DNA from: UBA1309 sp047605645
GTDB taxonomy: Bacteria > Bacteroidota > Bacteroidia > Bacteroidales > Dysgonomonadaceae
DNA: 64,000 nt
Direction of reading: 5' to 3'
Assembly: GCA_047605645.1 (NCBI GenBank)
Contig: JASGFJ010000013.1
Coordinates: 1-64,000 of the forward strand
A program made the position numbers and the translations under genes. A model generated the notes under the pieces. The model made no database searches. It saw only the letters and a program-made list of their open reading frames with translations, and was not told the origin of the DNA. Positions within the stretch are counted from its first letter, which is position 1; each line of letters starts with the position of its first letter. Positions 54,523 to 63,658 of this stretch are shown here, one piece after another.

Positions 54523-55149
54523 TTAGAAAAAATAGGTAGCTGTCAGCGCCATCCGATCGGGTCTTTTTCTGAAAACCTCATCAAAATGAGCATCTGTCTC
54601 TTTATAATTATCAGTTAAGCTTGTATAATAGGTCACACCAATATAAAAGTGGCTGCTAAGATTTACACCGCCGCCAAAATTAGCTCCGGCCTGAAATGTT
54701 TGAGACTTATAGGTTTCCCCGATATCGTGAAAATTAATATTTCCACCATTCAGATTGAAACGGATATAAGGTCCGGCCGAAAGAACAATTCCGATGCCTC
54801 CGACTCCAATCGTATATTTCAGGTTGACGGGAACATCTAGAAAATAGGCGTTATCAACGGAATAATTTTCATCTCCAGTTTGAATTTTTTGCTGGGTATA
54901 TAAGGCTGAGATTTCAACACCAAGAGGCTGAAGAGGCAACCCTAAATCTAAGGCAATACCGGCATGATACCCCGTCCTGTTACTTGCATTCAGGATTTTT
55001 TTATCTAGTGTTTGATTAATAAAATCATATCCGCCTCTAATTCCAAAGCGAATCGTCTTCTGACTATGTGCTGCCTGAGGAAACAGGGAAAGTCCAAGTA
55101 TCATGAATATACTAAAAACAGAAAGAAATGAATAAGAGGAAGGTTTCAT
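54523..55149 (-). CDS. Small outer-membrane beta-barrel protein (PorT-like porin family)
   Basis: A 208-residue protein with signal peptide (about 1-29), then about eight amphipathic beta strands, starting I-R-F-G-I-R-G-G-Y-D and ending with T-A-T-Y-F-F. This is the OMP_b-brl_2 (PF13568) type, to which the T9SS component PorT also belongs. With three T9SS cargo proteins in the window that identity is possible, but the family is large and generic and I cannot decide. It is the first gene of a two-gene unit with priA, with no intergenic base. Confidence 0.75.
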   Translation of the reverse strand: MKPSSYSFLSVFSIFMILGLSLFPQAAHSQKTIRFGIRGGYDFINQTLDKKILNASNRTGYHAGIALDLGLPLQPLGVEISALYTQQKIQTGDENYSVDNAYFLDVPVNLKYTIGVGGIGIVLSAGPYIRFNLNGGNINFHDIGETYKSQTFQAGANFGGGVNLSSHFYIGVTYYTSLTDNYKETDAHFDEVFRKRPDRMALTATYFF

Positions 55150-55265
55150 AACAATTACTTTTTATTTTTCCGAAATCTATATTATATGAAAATCAAAAGA
55201 AGTATTCGAAAGGGTACGTTATTAAAAACAAGCATTCATTTTCTAAGGGAGAGCATTTTGAGTTG

Positions 55266-55337
55266 TAGCCCGGCCGGGAATCGAACCCGGATCAAAAGTT
55301 TAGGAAACTTCTATTCTATCCATTGAACTACCGCGCC
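55266..55337 (-). tRNA. tRNA-Arg (anticodon CCT)
   Basis: 72 nt on the minus strand. The acceptor GGCGCGG pairs with CCGGGCT (one mismatch, one G-U). The D arm is T-A-G-T-T-C-A-A-T-G-G-A-T-A-G-A-A-T. The anticodon loop T-T-C-C-T-A-A gives CCT (Arg, AGG codons). The T arm CCGGG-TTCGATT-CCCGG is perfect. CCA is not encoded. Confidence 0.93.
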
Positions 55338-55366
55338 AACATCAAAATAGCTTCGCAAAGCTGTTA

Positions 55367-55396
55367 CAAAATTAATGTTTTTTCCGAAATAAGCAA
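55367..55396 (-). promoter_or_regulatory. Probable promoter of tRNA-Arg
   Basis: On the minus strand, TTG (55394-55396), 19-bp spacer, TAATTTTG (55367-55374). Its start point would lie about 20 bases before the tRNA 5' end. Confidence 0.5.
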
Positions 55397-55404
55397 TGTT
55401 TTGT

Positions 55405-58400
55405 TTAAGCAGGAATCTCCACAATCTTTCCTAACTTCACATAACAGACATAACCGGTCACCTGTTTATATCCTATTTCACGAATATGGTGAATGTAACC
55501 AGCCACCTGTTTTCCGTATTTCCGTTCTTCTTTTTCTCCGAATTTATAATCGATAACTACAACGGAATCAGCCAGTATCATTACTCTATCGGGGCGAACA
55601 AAGTTACCATCAGGAAGTAGAATTTCAATTTCGTTTTTCACCGACATACGTCCCGAATACCAATCGGCAACTCCCGGTAATAAAAAAAATGCTTCTATCT
55701 CTGTTTCCATTTGTATTCTTTCCGACAATGTGATATCTCCCGAATCTACATATTTGTCCAGGACAACAGGTAAATCAGCCTGAGTCTCAATCTCGCTGAC
55801 AATTTCATGCATGAGCGAACCAAATTCCCGCTGACCATCCTCAGAGAAAAAATATTTATTACCAAGGCGCAATTTTAATCGATCTTCGAACGAAATACTC
55901 ACCAATTTTTCTGCAGGAATCTCCTCTACCGTTTTCTCTTCCGGACTAAAAACAGGGCGATAATCAGCACCTGCCTCAAAAAGCAAACTCTCCGGATCAA
56001 AGAAATCACTCGTATTCATTAACGAATCGCCCGAAGTATCAGCTTGCAAGCACAACCACAGAAGACTTGCAATATCAGAAATCTCCACTCCCTTTTTGCC
56101 TCTCGAGGAAGGCCGCGGTGCAAACGCATACAATTCGCTTTTTGCACGAGTGAATGCCACATACAACACATTCAGATTGTCGATATAAGCATGAATCTTC
56201 TCGTTGTAATAATCAGAAGAGAAAATTGTATCGACAAGTTTCGATGAATACCTGACGGGAACCGGATTCACTTTATTAAACGGCTCCAGCGTAGAACTAC
56301 ACCACAGAATTTCAGAATTTTTATTGTCGATATTCCAGTTACAAAACGGAATCACAACAACTCCAAATCCCAAACCTTTCGATTTATGAATGGTCATAAT
56401 GCGAATAGCATCCTGATTGTCGGGCGTGAAAACTGTTTTTCTAAAACCGCTCTCCTCCCACCAACGGAGAAAAGCATCCGTATCGGATGAATAACCGACC
56501 GTAAAGTCAAGCACCAAGTCGAGAAAAGCCTGAATATAAATATCTTCTTTGTAGGATTCATCATCGTGAAGCATTCCGAAAATACCTTCTACCATTTCAT
56601 ACAAAGGCAATGCCGCTATGTGCTCGATAAGTTTCTGTTCTTCTTCCGAAAAAGATGCATCCACATTCAGATACTGTCGGACAGAAGTTGCGATATCCTG
56701 CAAATGATTCTGCTTCTTAAACTCATATACAGCTAAAGCTTTTCGATTTTCATCAAGCGGATTTTTAATGTATTGAAGCATCGCAATCACGGCCTTCACA
56801 TTATCGGAATTGGCGACCACGAGTGCTTCGTCTGAAATAATATCATATTTATAAGGAGAATCTGCATGCCGGCTTTTGTATTCAAGCAAACAATTTGCCA
56901 CAGCAAACCCTTCCGCTTTAGTTCGCACCAGAACAGAAATATCCTTCAAAGCATATCCTTTATCCTGCAAGTTTTCCATCAATGAAGGGAGTTGATGTAA
57001 GGCTTGTTCTTTCCAATCACGTTCTTCATCATCTTCAAGAAACTCCACTTTGACATGCCCTTCCTTGTTCATGCTTTTAGCCGGAACAATTTGTTCCAAT
57101 CCCAGATAAGCATCTTCAATTTTATGCGAAAAAGAGATTAAATCTGCATTTTCTGTAAGTTCCGGAAGTTTTTGATTATAATTTTCCTGCAAAAGCGAGG
57201 CACAGGTCTTAAAAACGGAGTTATTAAATTCTATCACATTTTTTGTGCTTCGCCAGTTCACATTCAGCGAGTCATGAAAAACACCTTCATTCCTGAAATC
57301 GATATCCAGCTGTTCGTTTAGTAGTTTCCAGTCGGAATTACGCCAGCGATAAATACTTTGCTTGACATCTCCGACAATAAGATTCATGTTGCCGGAAGAC
57401 AAGCTGTTGCGTACCAGGGGCAGAAAATTTGCCCACTGCAGAGAAGAAGTATCCTGAAACTCGTCAATCATGTAATGTTCTACACGACTGCCAATCTTCT
57501 CATATACAAAAGGAGTATCTGTTCCCTCGATAATCTTACTAAGCAACTCGGTCGTATCCGAGATGAGCATCACATTGTTTTCCGCACAATATTCACGTAC
57601 TTTTTTATCAATATCCGAGAGAATACCCAATGTAAAGAAGTAACGGTTGATTTCGTATGCCGTCGCGTATGCCCGCCGATTGCCCGTATAGTGCTGAATA
57701 GCTTCTTTGATGCATTCGTTAAATTCGGGATATGCCGATTCCAGATTTCCCCGCACATCAGCCGGGGTTGTTTTGGTGTACCAAACATCCAGATTATCCT
57801 GCAATCCAATCAGTCTGGCTTTTGGTTCCTCCACGATACCTTTCGCCCATTTCTCGACAACACCTACTCCGGAAGTACTGCCAAACTTAAAACTATCGGG
57901 ACGAAGGTGATAACGCTGTAAAATATTTATTGCTTTTTCACCCAATTGCTTGAGTCTGTTTTCATAGGCACCGATAATTGCAGAAAGTTCTTTCTTGTAT
58001 TCGTTCAAAAGATCTTTATCCAATTCATCCCGATCCGATCTGCTGACTAAAGTTTTGTAGTTTTCCTTAAAAATCTCTCTTGCCAGAGAATGAATATTTT
58101 TCCGCACTTCCCAGCCTTTTCCATCTTCAATATTCTCTTCCGAGAAGCGAATAAGCCAACCCAGAAGTTCTTTATTTTCGGGATTTTCCAAGTCGGAAAA
58201 CAGAGTATCAATAGCAGCGTCGAGTACCTTATCCTGATCCAGTTCAACATTGTAGCCGCCACCTAAACCAATCTCGCGGGTAAATGCGCGCATCGTTTGC
58301 TGGAAAAATTTATCTATCGTACTAATGGAAAAAGAAGAATAATCATGCAGGATGTTCACCAAAATCTTTTTCGATTGCAGGCGGATTGCCTCTTCCGGCA

Positions 58401-58659
58401 TTTTTCGCTCTTCCATTAATGCCTGCAAATAATCAGAAGAATGATCCAGAGCCAGACGTGCCAATTCAGACACAATACGCGATTTCATTTCATCCGTCGC
58501 TTTGTTTGTAAAAGTGACCGCCAGAATATGTTTGTAAGCATAATCCGAATCAAAAAGCAGGCGCAGGTATTCTCCCGTCAACCGATGGGTCTTACCCGAA
58601 CCGGCGGAAGCCTTCACTACTTTGAGCGCTGGATTATCAAATGACACGAGACTTGGCAT
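55405..58659 (-). CDS. UvrD/RecB-type helicase-nuclease (AddA-like)
   Basis: A 1084-residue superfamily 1 helicase with Walker A A-S-A-G-S-G-K-T at residues 17-24, a D-E-F-Q-D-T-S-S-L-Q-W box, L-N-V-N-W-R-S-T and I-M-T-I-H-K-S-K-G-L. A C-terminal PD-(D/E)XK nuclease (about 960-1075) carries a conserved H near F-G-S-L-M-H-E-I and V-V-V-I-D-Y-K-F-G. This is the AddA/RecB plan for double-strand-break processing. The frame opens 29 codons further upstream; I chose the ATG at 58659, just ahead of conserved sequence and overlapping the SUI1 gene by 23 bp. No AddB-like partner is adjacent. Confidence 0.88.
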   Translation of the reverse strand: MPSLVSFDNPALKVVKASAGSGKTHRLTGEYLRLLFDSDYAYKHILAVTFTNKATDEMKSRIVSELARLALDHSSDYLQALMEERKMPEEAIRLQSKKILVNILHDYSSFSISTIDKFFQQTMRAFTREIGLGGGYNVELDQDKVLDAAIDTLFSDLENPENKELLGWLIRFSEENIEDGKGWEVRKNIHSLAREIFKENYKTLVSRSDRDELDKDLLNEYKKELSAIIGAYENRLKQLGEKAINILQRYHLRPDSFKFGSTSGVGVVEKWAKGIVEEPKARLIGLQDNLDVWYTKTTPADVRGNLESAYPEFNECIKEAIQHYTGNRRAYATAYEINRYFFTLGILSDIDKKVREYCAENNVMLISDTTELLSKIIEGTDTPFVYEKIGSRVEHYMIDEFQDTSSLQWANFLPLVRNSLSSGNMNLIVGDVKQSIYRWRNSDWKLLNEQLDIDFRNEGVFHDSLNVNWRSTKNVIEFNNSVFKTCASLLQENYNQKLPELTENADLISFSHKIEDAYLGLEQIVPAKSMNKEGHVKVEFLEDDEERDWKEQALHQLPSLMENLQDKGYALKDISVLVRTKAEGFAVANCLLEYKSRHADSPYKYDIISDEALVVANSDNVKAVIAMLQYIKNPLDENRKALAVYEFKKQNHLQDIATSVRQYLNVDASFSEEEQKLIEHIAALPLYEMVEGIFGMLHDDESYKEDIYIQAFLDLVLDFTVGYSSDTDAFLRWWEESGFRKTVFTPDNQDAIRIMTIHKSKGLGFGVVVIPFCNWNIDNKNSEILWCSSTLEPFNKVNPVPVRYSSKLVDTIFSSDYYNEKIHAYIDNLNVLYVAFTRAKSELYAFAPRPSSRGKKGVEISDIASLLWLCLQADTSGDSLMNTSDFFDPESLLFEAGADYRPVFSPEEKTVEEIPAEKLVSISFEDRLKLRLGNKYFFSEDGQREFGSLMHEIVSEIETQADLPVVLDKYVDSGDITLSERIQMETEIEAFFLLPGVADWYSGRMSVKNEIEILLPDGNFVRPDRVMILADSVVVIDYKFGEKEERKYGKQVAGYIHHIREIGYKQVTGYVCYVKLGKIVEIPA

Positions 58660-58981
58660 AGCCTTCTTTTTGCAGAATTTCAAGAACTTTGTTACGCAAA
58701 TCTCCTTGCACAATAATTTCGCCGTCCTTGGCCGAACCACCCACACCGCATTTCACTTTAAGCAATTTCCCTAAAGCCTGCAAATCATCTTCCGAACCGA
58801 TAAATCCGTTAACCAATGTAACGGCTTTTCCTTTTCTGTTCCGCTTATCCAGCTGAATACGGAGCTGTTGTTTTGCCTTATCGATAGTTTCGTACTCTTC
58901 TTCATCTTCCTTTTCATAGTTAAAATCAGGATTAGTAGAGTAAACGACATTCAGTCTGTCTTTCCAGTCGTTGGTTTTCAT
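58637..58981 (-). CDS. SUI1/eIF1-family translation factor (YciH-like)
   Basis: A 114-residue protein with an acidic N-terminal half and a C-terminal SUI1 domain (about 45-112), including G-K-A-V-T-L-V-N-G-F, the C-G-V-G-G-S-A-K-D-G-E-I motif and the final Q-G-D-L-R-N-K-V. Bacterial YciH proteins influence start-site fidelity. Its end overlaps the start of the AddA-like gene by 23 bp. A minus-strand TATATTTG at 59082-59089 is a possible -7 box. Confidence 0.88.
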   Translation of the reverse strand: MKTNDWKDRLNVVYSTNPDFNYEKEDEEEYETIDKAKQQLRIQLDKRNRKGKAVTLVNGFIGSEDDLQALGKLLKVKCGVGGSAKDGEIIVQGDLRNKVLEILQKEGYAKSRVI

Positions 58982-59148
58982 ATATTGGAATGTTTTATTG
59001 TACTATTTCAATTTAGAGAATATTCATGAGACGGGATAATCCGAACAGGCAAAAGAGGCTGGTCTTCCCTGTAATATTCAACAAATATACACAATCTTCC
59101 TCATAAAAGGACGTGCAATCAGCGCAAGTGCTTCCTGTTAAGCAGGTC

Positions 59149-59838
59149 TTATTTTATTGCCAGGACAACACCAAATTTCATAAACCGATAGATACATTCC
59201 ACCTTGGAAAAGCCCGCTTCTTGTAATAAAGCGACCGTTGTCTCCACAGAATTCTCCTTATCCAAGGCCCTTCGTTCCAGTCCCCGAGCCATCTGCTCTT
59301 CACTGATTCCGCTGTTTTGAATATAATCCATCCACCAATCGCTATACATCTTGTCTATTACGGATGAATCGGAAACAAACTGATCCAAATTCAAAAAACA
59401 TCCTCCGGCATCCAGCCCGGCATATATTTTCGAATAAAGCTTTATTTTCTCTTCAGCGTCAAGATGATGTATCGACAGTGCTGAACAGATCAAATCTGGC
59501 TTTTCAGCAGGAAAGTTCTCTATATAATCCGAGGAAAGATAATCGAAATTTGATAACCCGGCGAAACGCTGACGAGCCACATCTAACATCTCATCCGCAA
59601 TATCTACTAACGTAAAATGAGCATCGGGATACAGCTCGTAGATTTCCTTCGTCAGAAGTCCTGTCCCTGCGCCTAAATCAACCACCCGGCTAAGCTCCTT
59701 TTTGTAATATTTCAACAGCGAAACCGAACGCTTGTAATAATCGTCAAAACAAGGAATAAAACAACGGCGGTTGTTATCGTATTTCTGAGCAATCAAATCG
59801 AATTGCTCTTTCATTTTTTGTGTATTCATATTTTCCAT
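59149..59838 (-). CDS. Class I SAM-dependent methyltransferase
   Basis: A 229-residue Rossmann-like methyltransferase with motif I V-V-D-L-G-A-G-T-G-L-L-T (about 45-56), the acidic L-V-D-I-A-D-E-M-L loop and motif IV-like L-I-C-S-A-L-S-I-H-H-L. It most resembles small-molecule (Methyltransf_25/12) enzymes; the substrate is unknown. The frame extends upstream to 59907, but a perfect minus-strand -7 box TATCTTTG at 59897-59904 lies inside that extension. The ATG at 59838 (or 59829) is therefore the likely start. A small C/G hairpin (59859-59873) lies in the leader. Confidence 0.85.
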   Translation of the reverse strand: MENMNTQKMKEQFDLIAQKYDNNRRCFIPCFDDYYKRSVSLLKYYKKELSRVVDLGAGTGLLTKEIYELYPDAHFTLVDIADEMLDVARQRFAGLSNFDYLSSDYIENFPAEKPDLICSALSIHHLDAEEKIKLYSKIYAGLDAGGCFLNLDQFVSDSSVIDKMYSDWWMDYIQNSGISEEQMARGLERRALDKENSVETTVALLQEAGFSKVECIYRFMKFGVVLAIK

Positions 59839-59896
59839 TATTTTCGTTCTTCCCAATTCCCCCTTTACCGGGGAGGATGAAAAATCTCTATTCAGA

Positions 59897-59904
59897 CAAA
59901 GATA
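59897..59904 (-). promoter_or_regulatory. -7 element deciding the methyltransferase start
   Basis: TATCTTTG on the minus strand, exact TAnnTTTG match, about 60 bases before the chosen ATG. The -33 is not clear. Confidence 0.45.
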
Positions 59905-60013
59905 CACAATCGAATGAATTATATACCTAAAATATATGCGGACAAAATAGTTTCATCCGCATATACACCTAATTATTTAAACAATTTAATCAAAAGGGGA
60001 ACTACTAAAAAAA

Positions 60014-62350
60014 TCACTTCTTTGTCCCGGACATGATACCGCTATCGGAATCATCATTATTCAAACGTTTGCTTCCCGCTTTAAACTTTCGTCCAAAATC
60101 TAGGTTCATACTGAACCGGATAGCAAAAGAATGGGCCAGATTATCTGTATAAAGGTACGAAGAATTGGGTGCCAGAGCAGACAAATTTTTGCTTGACTGA
60201 TCATATCTTTTTGAAAAAGGATTGAATATCATCGCTGTCAGGCTCCATTTGGGTTTATTGTATCCAACTGTAATGATGTGCATCTTTTCTCCATATTCCA
60301 CATCTTCTCCCCACAAGTTGTTCCAGCGGGAATAGATATTCGCTCCGAGTAAAAACCCTTTGTAACCGCAGAAAAGTTCCAGTTCGTTTCTCCAATAGGA
60401 AAAAGTGTGTGTATAATCGGAGCCTTCGCTTATAAACCGATTAAATCCGGGAGTCCATTTCAATGTGATATAATCCTTCCAGGGTTTGATGCTTATCGAA
60501 GCCTCTGTGTAGAGCTGGTGCATTGCTTTCTGATTGATGGTCATCCGCACAAATTTATCACCGTTGTAGCTTATCTGCTCCATCATCGGTTTGTTATAAT
60601 ACAGATAATGAGCAAAGAATTCCAAATTAATAATGCCTTGACTGTAGTTTGCCGTAATCTTGTTGCTCAAGAACCAGACTGTGCGCAAATCCGGATTTCC
60701 TCTTCTAATCTGAAGCGAGTCAATGTCTTGTTCCACATTGTTTAAATAGGAAAGAGACGGAGGCGTACTGAAAACAGAAGTACTGTAACGAAGTGATGCT
60801 TTTTCACTAATCTTATAGTTTATGCGAAGTGCGGGACGCAAGATATAACTTTCATTGCTAATTCCTTCCTGACTGTTGCTTGTACGGGTCATTCCTATGC
60901 CCAAAGTATAATCCAGCTTATTCATACGAAGCAAATATTCAGTGTATATATACGTTTCAGCGAAATGGAGGTTGACATCGGCATTTACGTTTCCGGAATA
61001 CTGATTGCTGGTAAAACTCTGATTATGTTTCAGCCCGGCAGTGAGTTTTCCTTTTTGAAATGTTTTCTCATAAATGCCTTCAGCTATCAGTGAATACTTC
61101 TGACCTTCAACATGTGAAAATATATCTGTGGAGAGAGAAGTTCCACGAAGCTCCCTATAAGTTCGGGAATTGCGTGAATCGATGTAGGTTCCGACCAGAT
61201 TAAGTATAAGCAATTGACTTTTGTTCAGATTCTTCTGAAAATACACATCAAGCGCAGGCGCATTGCTTTGTGACGAAGTGTGGTCAGAGATTGATAAAGG
61301 TGTATCGCTGTCGGAAGAATACAAAATGCTGTTGCGATCTGTGAAGTTTTTAGGCGAATCGTCATAATTGTTTCGCAATCTCAGATTAAGCATGTATTTC
61401 TCAGGCTCCGTCAAATTATAATTGAGAGAATAATTGACTCTGTCTTGCTGAAATTGGGTAGGCTGCCCCACTTCTTTTCGCGTCAAGACTTGATCCGGAA
61501 AGACAAATATTTCCTCATTCTCGCGAATCCAGTTTATTTTTCGGGTCGACCAGTAGACATTCGTGCTGAATTCCGATTTTCGATTGTTTATTTTTGCTGA
61601 AAATGTATTTTCTCCCCATTTTAATTTTTGAAAAAAGATATTACCCAGATTGGCTGAGACACTACCACCGGTTTCCCTCCTGCGAACAATATAATCAAGA
61701 ACAGCCGCAGCACCTCCATAACGCATACCGGGATCTTCATGATATTCAATTCTGATTATATCGGCCGGAGGCAAAGTTGTAATTTCGGCAACAGTCACTT
61801 CCATTCCGTTAATACGAAGCTGAACGGCTCCTCCTCCAGGCACGGTGACAGAATTATTGATCGGGTTGACTACAATGCGCGAAAGTTGGAGATTCTGCAA
61901 TAATGTAATCCCGTTATTCGATGACTTAATCAGGTTAGCAGAGGGCAATATCAGCTTTCTATCTGGTTTCTGAATGACAGAATAAGCCGTCACAGTCACC
62001 TCTTTCAATGCAACACCATCGGGTGTTAACATTATATTTCCCAATTTTGTCTCTTTATCAATGGCTTTCACAGGTAGATAAGTTTTGCGATATCCGATAA
62101 GCGACACGGACAGGATGTAGTCTCCCGGTGCGATTTGCGACAGCGCAAATTGCCCATGTTCACCCGAAGAAACACCCGATACAAAAGACGAGTCAGGCTT
62201 TATTAAAGAGATATTGGAAAATTCGACTGCCTCCTTCGTTTCCGAATCCAGAACCGTACCGGAGACTTTCACTTGCGCTTTTAACGAAAATGCACATAGC
62301 AATGTAAAAATAATAAGAATTGACCTTCCTTGACTGTAATTATTTTTCAT
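60014..62350 (-). CDS. TonB-receptor-like outer-membrane barrel protein
   Basis: A 778-residue protein with signal peptide (about 1-25), carboxypeptidase-like regulatory domain (about 27-110), plug-like domain (about 115-225, with V-A-L-K-E-V-T-V-T-A-Y and P-P-A-D-I-I-R-I-E-Y) and a large beta barrel (OMP_b-brl_3 type). It is about 250 residues shorter than SusC and has no SusD partner, so it is probably not a polysaccharide transporter. Uptake of a metal complex, peptide or small ligand is more likely, but nothing adjacent identifies it. Monocistronic. Confidence 0.85.
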   Translation of the reverse strand: MKNNYSQGRSILIIFTLLCAFSLKAQVKVSGTVLDSETKEAVEFSNISLIKPDSSFVSGVSSGEHGQFALSQIAPGDYILSVSLIGYRKTYLPVKAIDKETKLGNIMLTPDGVALKEVTVTAYSVIQKPDRKLILPSANLIKSSNNGITLLQNLQLSRIVVNPINNSVTVPGGGAVQLRINGMEVTVAEITTLPPADIIRIEYHEDPGMRYGGAAAVLDYIVRRRETGGSVSANLGNIFFQKLKWGENTFSAKINNRKSEFSTNVYWSTRKINWIRENEEIFVFPDQVLTRKEVGQPTQFQQDRVNYSLNYNLTEPEKYMLNLRLRNNYDDSPKNFTDRNSILYSSDSDTPLSISDHTSSQSNAPALDVYFQKNLNKSQLLILNLVGTYIDSRNSRTYRELRGTSLSTDIFSHVEGQKYSLIAEGIYEKTFQKGKLTAGLKHNQSFTSNQYSGNVNADVNLHFAETYIYTEYLLRMNKLDYTLGIGMTRTSNSQEGISNESYILRPALRINYKISEKASLRYSTSVFSTPPSLSYLNNVEQDIDSLQIRRGNPDLRTVWFLSNKITANYSQGIINLEFFAHYLYYNKPMMEQISYNGDKFVRMTINQKAMHQLYTEASISIKPWKDYITLKWTPGFNRFISEGSDYTHTFSYWRNELELFCGYKGFLLGANIYSRWNNLWGEDVEYGEKMHIITVGYNKPKWSLTAMIFNPFSKRYDQSSKNLSALAPNSSYLYTDNLAHSFAIRFSMNLDFGRKFKAGSKRLNNDDSDSGIMSGTKK

Positions 62351-62508
62351 TATCTGAATATATAAGATTATTCTATTTTCTAATATGACGCAAAACTTGT
62401 AAAATGGTAACAGAAAATTGAATAATAAATTGACTTTTCCAACTTAAACACAAATACCTTTATTTTACAAAACTATATCCAATAGCTTTCTACCTACCCC
62501 TATGTAAA

Positions 62509-62925
62509 TTATCGTTCAGCAATTTGAGAATGATCTACTAAAATTAATTCGTTTTTATCGTTGTAGTAATAAGAAAGCTCTTCTGCATTCTCAGACCATC
62601 CATTTGTAACCTTATCCCATTTAGTAAATCTCAATTTATCTACTTTCATATTTTCAGAATATTGGTATTCTGTGCAAAGAATACCCTCCCAACCTTTACT
62701 TCCGGCCCATTTAAAAGTTTCTTTAGAGAGCATCTTTCCATCAGTTGCATACGTATAAATCTCTTTCTGGAGAGGCTGGTCGGAGCCTTGTTCAATCCGG
62801 GTAAATTCTTTTACAATTTGTTTATCATCAGAATAATGATTTGTATACGTTTTTACATTTCCGGCACTTAAACTCATGGTAGCTATTAAAATAGCAAATA
62901 CGGATAAAAGAATTGAAGTTTTCAT
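62509..62925 (-). CDS. Small secreted DUF3836-like protein
   Basis: A 138-residue protein with signal peptide (about 1-22) and two to three beta repeats of the form Y-x-Y-x-x-D-x-K-x-x-x-K-E-x-x-K-W, resembling DUF3836 proteins of Bacteroides. The repeats share their Tyr/Trp spacing with the secreted protein at 30930-32570. It has no T9SS domain. Function unknown. It has a good promoter (62983-63014). Confidence 0.65.
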   Translation of the reverse strand: MKTSILLSVFAILIATMSLSAGNVKTYTNHYSDDKQIVKEFTRIEQGSDQPLQKEIYTYATDGKMLSKETFKWAGSKGWEGILCTEYQYSENMKVDKLRFTKWDKVTNGWSENAEELSYYYNDKNELILVDHSQIAER

Positions 62926-62982
62926 AACTTTATTTTTTATAATTAATACACTAGATTAGTGTTATAGTTTATTAGTACACTG

Positions 62983-63014
62983 CAAATATAGTATATTAAG
63001 TTTTGTATTTCCAA
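62983..63014 (-). promoter_or_regulatory. Promoter of the DUF3836-like gene
   Basis: On the minus strand, TTTGG with TTG at 63012-63014, a 21-bp spacer, and TATATTTG at 62983-62990. Confidence 0.55.
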
Positions 63015-63197
63015 ATAATTTCCAATAAATAATTACATTTTTTTATACAATATTGATTTTAAGAAGCTTACAAATCATTAAAAACATCTATAAAATCAAC
63101 ATTATCAGATATTCATTCCTTGAAGGGAGAAATAGATAGGAAAAGAGTCAAAAGAAATTCTTTTTTGTACCTTTAAATTCAAAACGAAGAAATCAAT

Positions 63198-63575
63198 ATG
63201 CTAAAAGAAGGATTAACTTACGAAAGTAAAACAACAGTCAACGAAGACAATCTTGCCTGCACGCTGGGCTCAGGCGACATGAAGGTATTTGCTACGCCGG
63301 CAATGGTAGCCTTAATGGAAAACGCATCGATGAAAGCAGTAGCCGATTATCTACCGGAAGGCTCAAGCACAGTGGGTGCAGCAATGAACACCACACATAC
63401 CAAACCTTCAGGACTGGGACAAACGATCCATGCAACAGCCACCCTTATCGAGATCGATCGCAGAAAATTAACTTTCCGGGTGGTCGCAAAAGATGAAGAA
63501 GGCAATATCGGGGAAGGTACACACATCCGTTTTATAGTGGATAGAGAGAAATTCCTCTCAAAAGTGTATCAATAG
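63198..63575 (+). CDS. Hotdog-fold thioesterase (FlK-like)
   Basis: A 125-residue hotdog thioesterase resembling fluoroacetyl-CoA thioesterase FlK. The candidate triad is Thr33 (A-T-P-A-M), Glu41 (A-L-M-E-N) and His67 (N-T-T-H-T-K-P), with the same spacing as in FlK. The true substrate in this organism is probably another short acyl-CoA. The start is the first ATG. It is divergent from the DUF3836-like gene and convergent with the endonuclease/phosphatase gene. Confidence 0.85.
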   Translation: MLKEGLTYESKTTVNEDNLACTLGSGDMKVFATPAMVALMENASMKAVADYLPEGSSTVGAAMNTTHTKPSGLGQTIHATATLIEIDRRKLTFRVVAKDEEGNIGEGTHIRFIVDREKFLSKVYQ

Positions 63576-63658
63576 TATATCTTTTCAGCACAAAGAAAAA
63601 AGAGGCGGAGAACAACATATCCAAACTGTTTCCCGCCTCTCGTCTATCTATTATTGAT

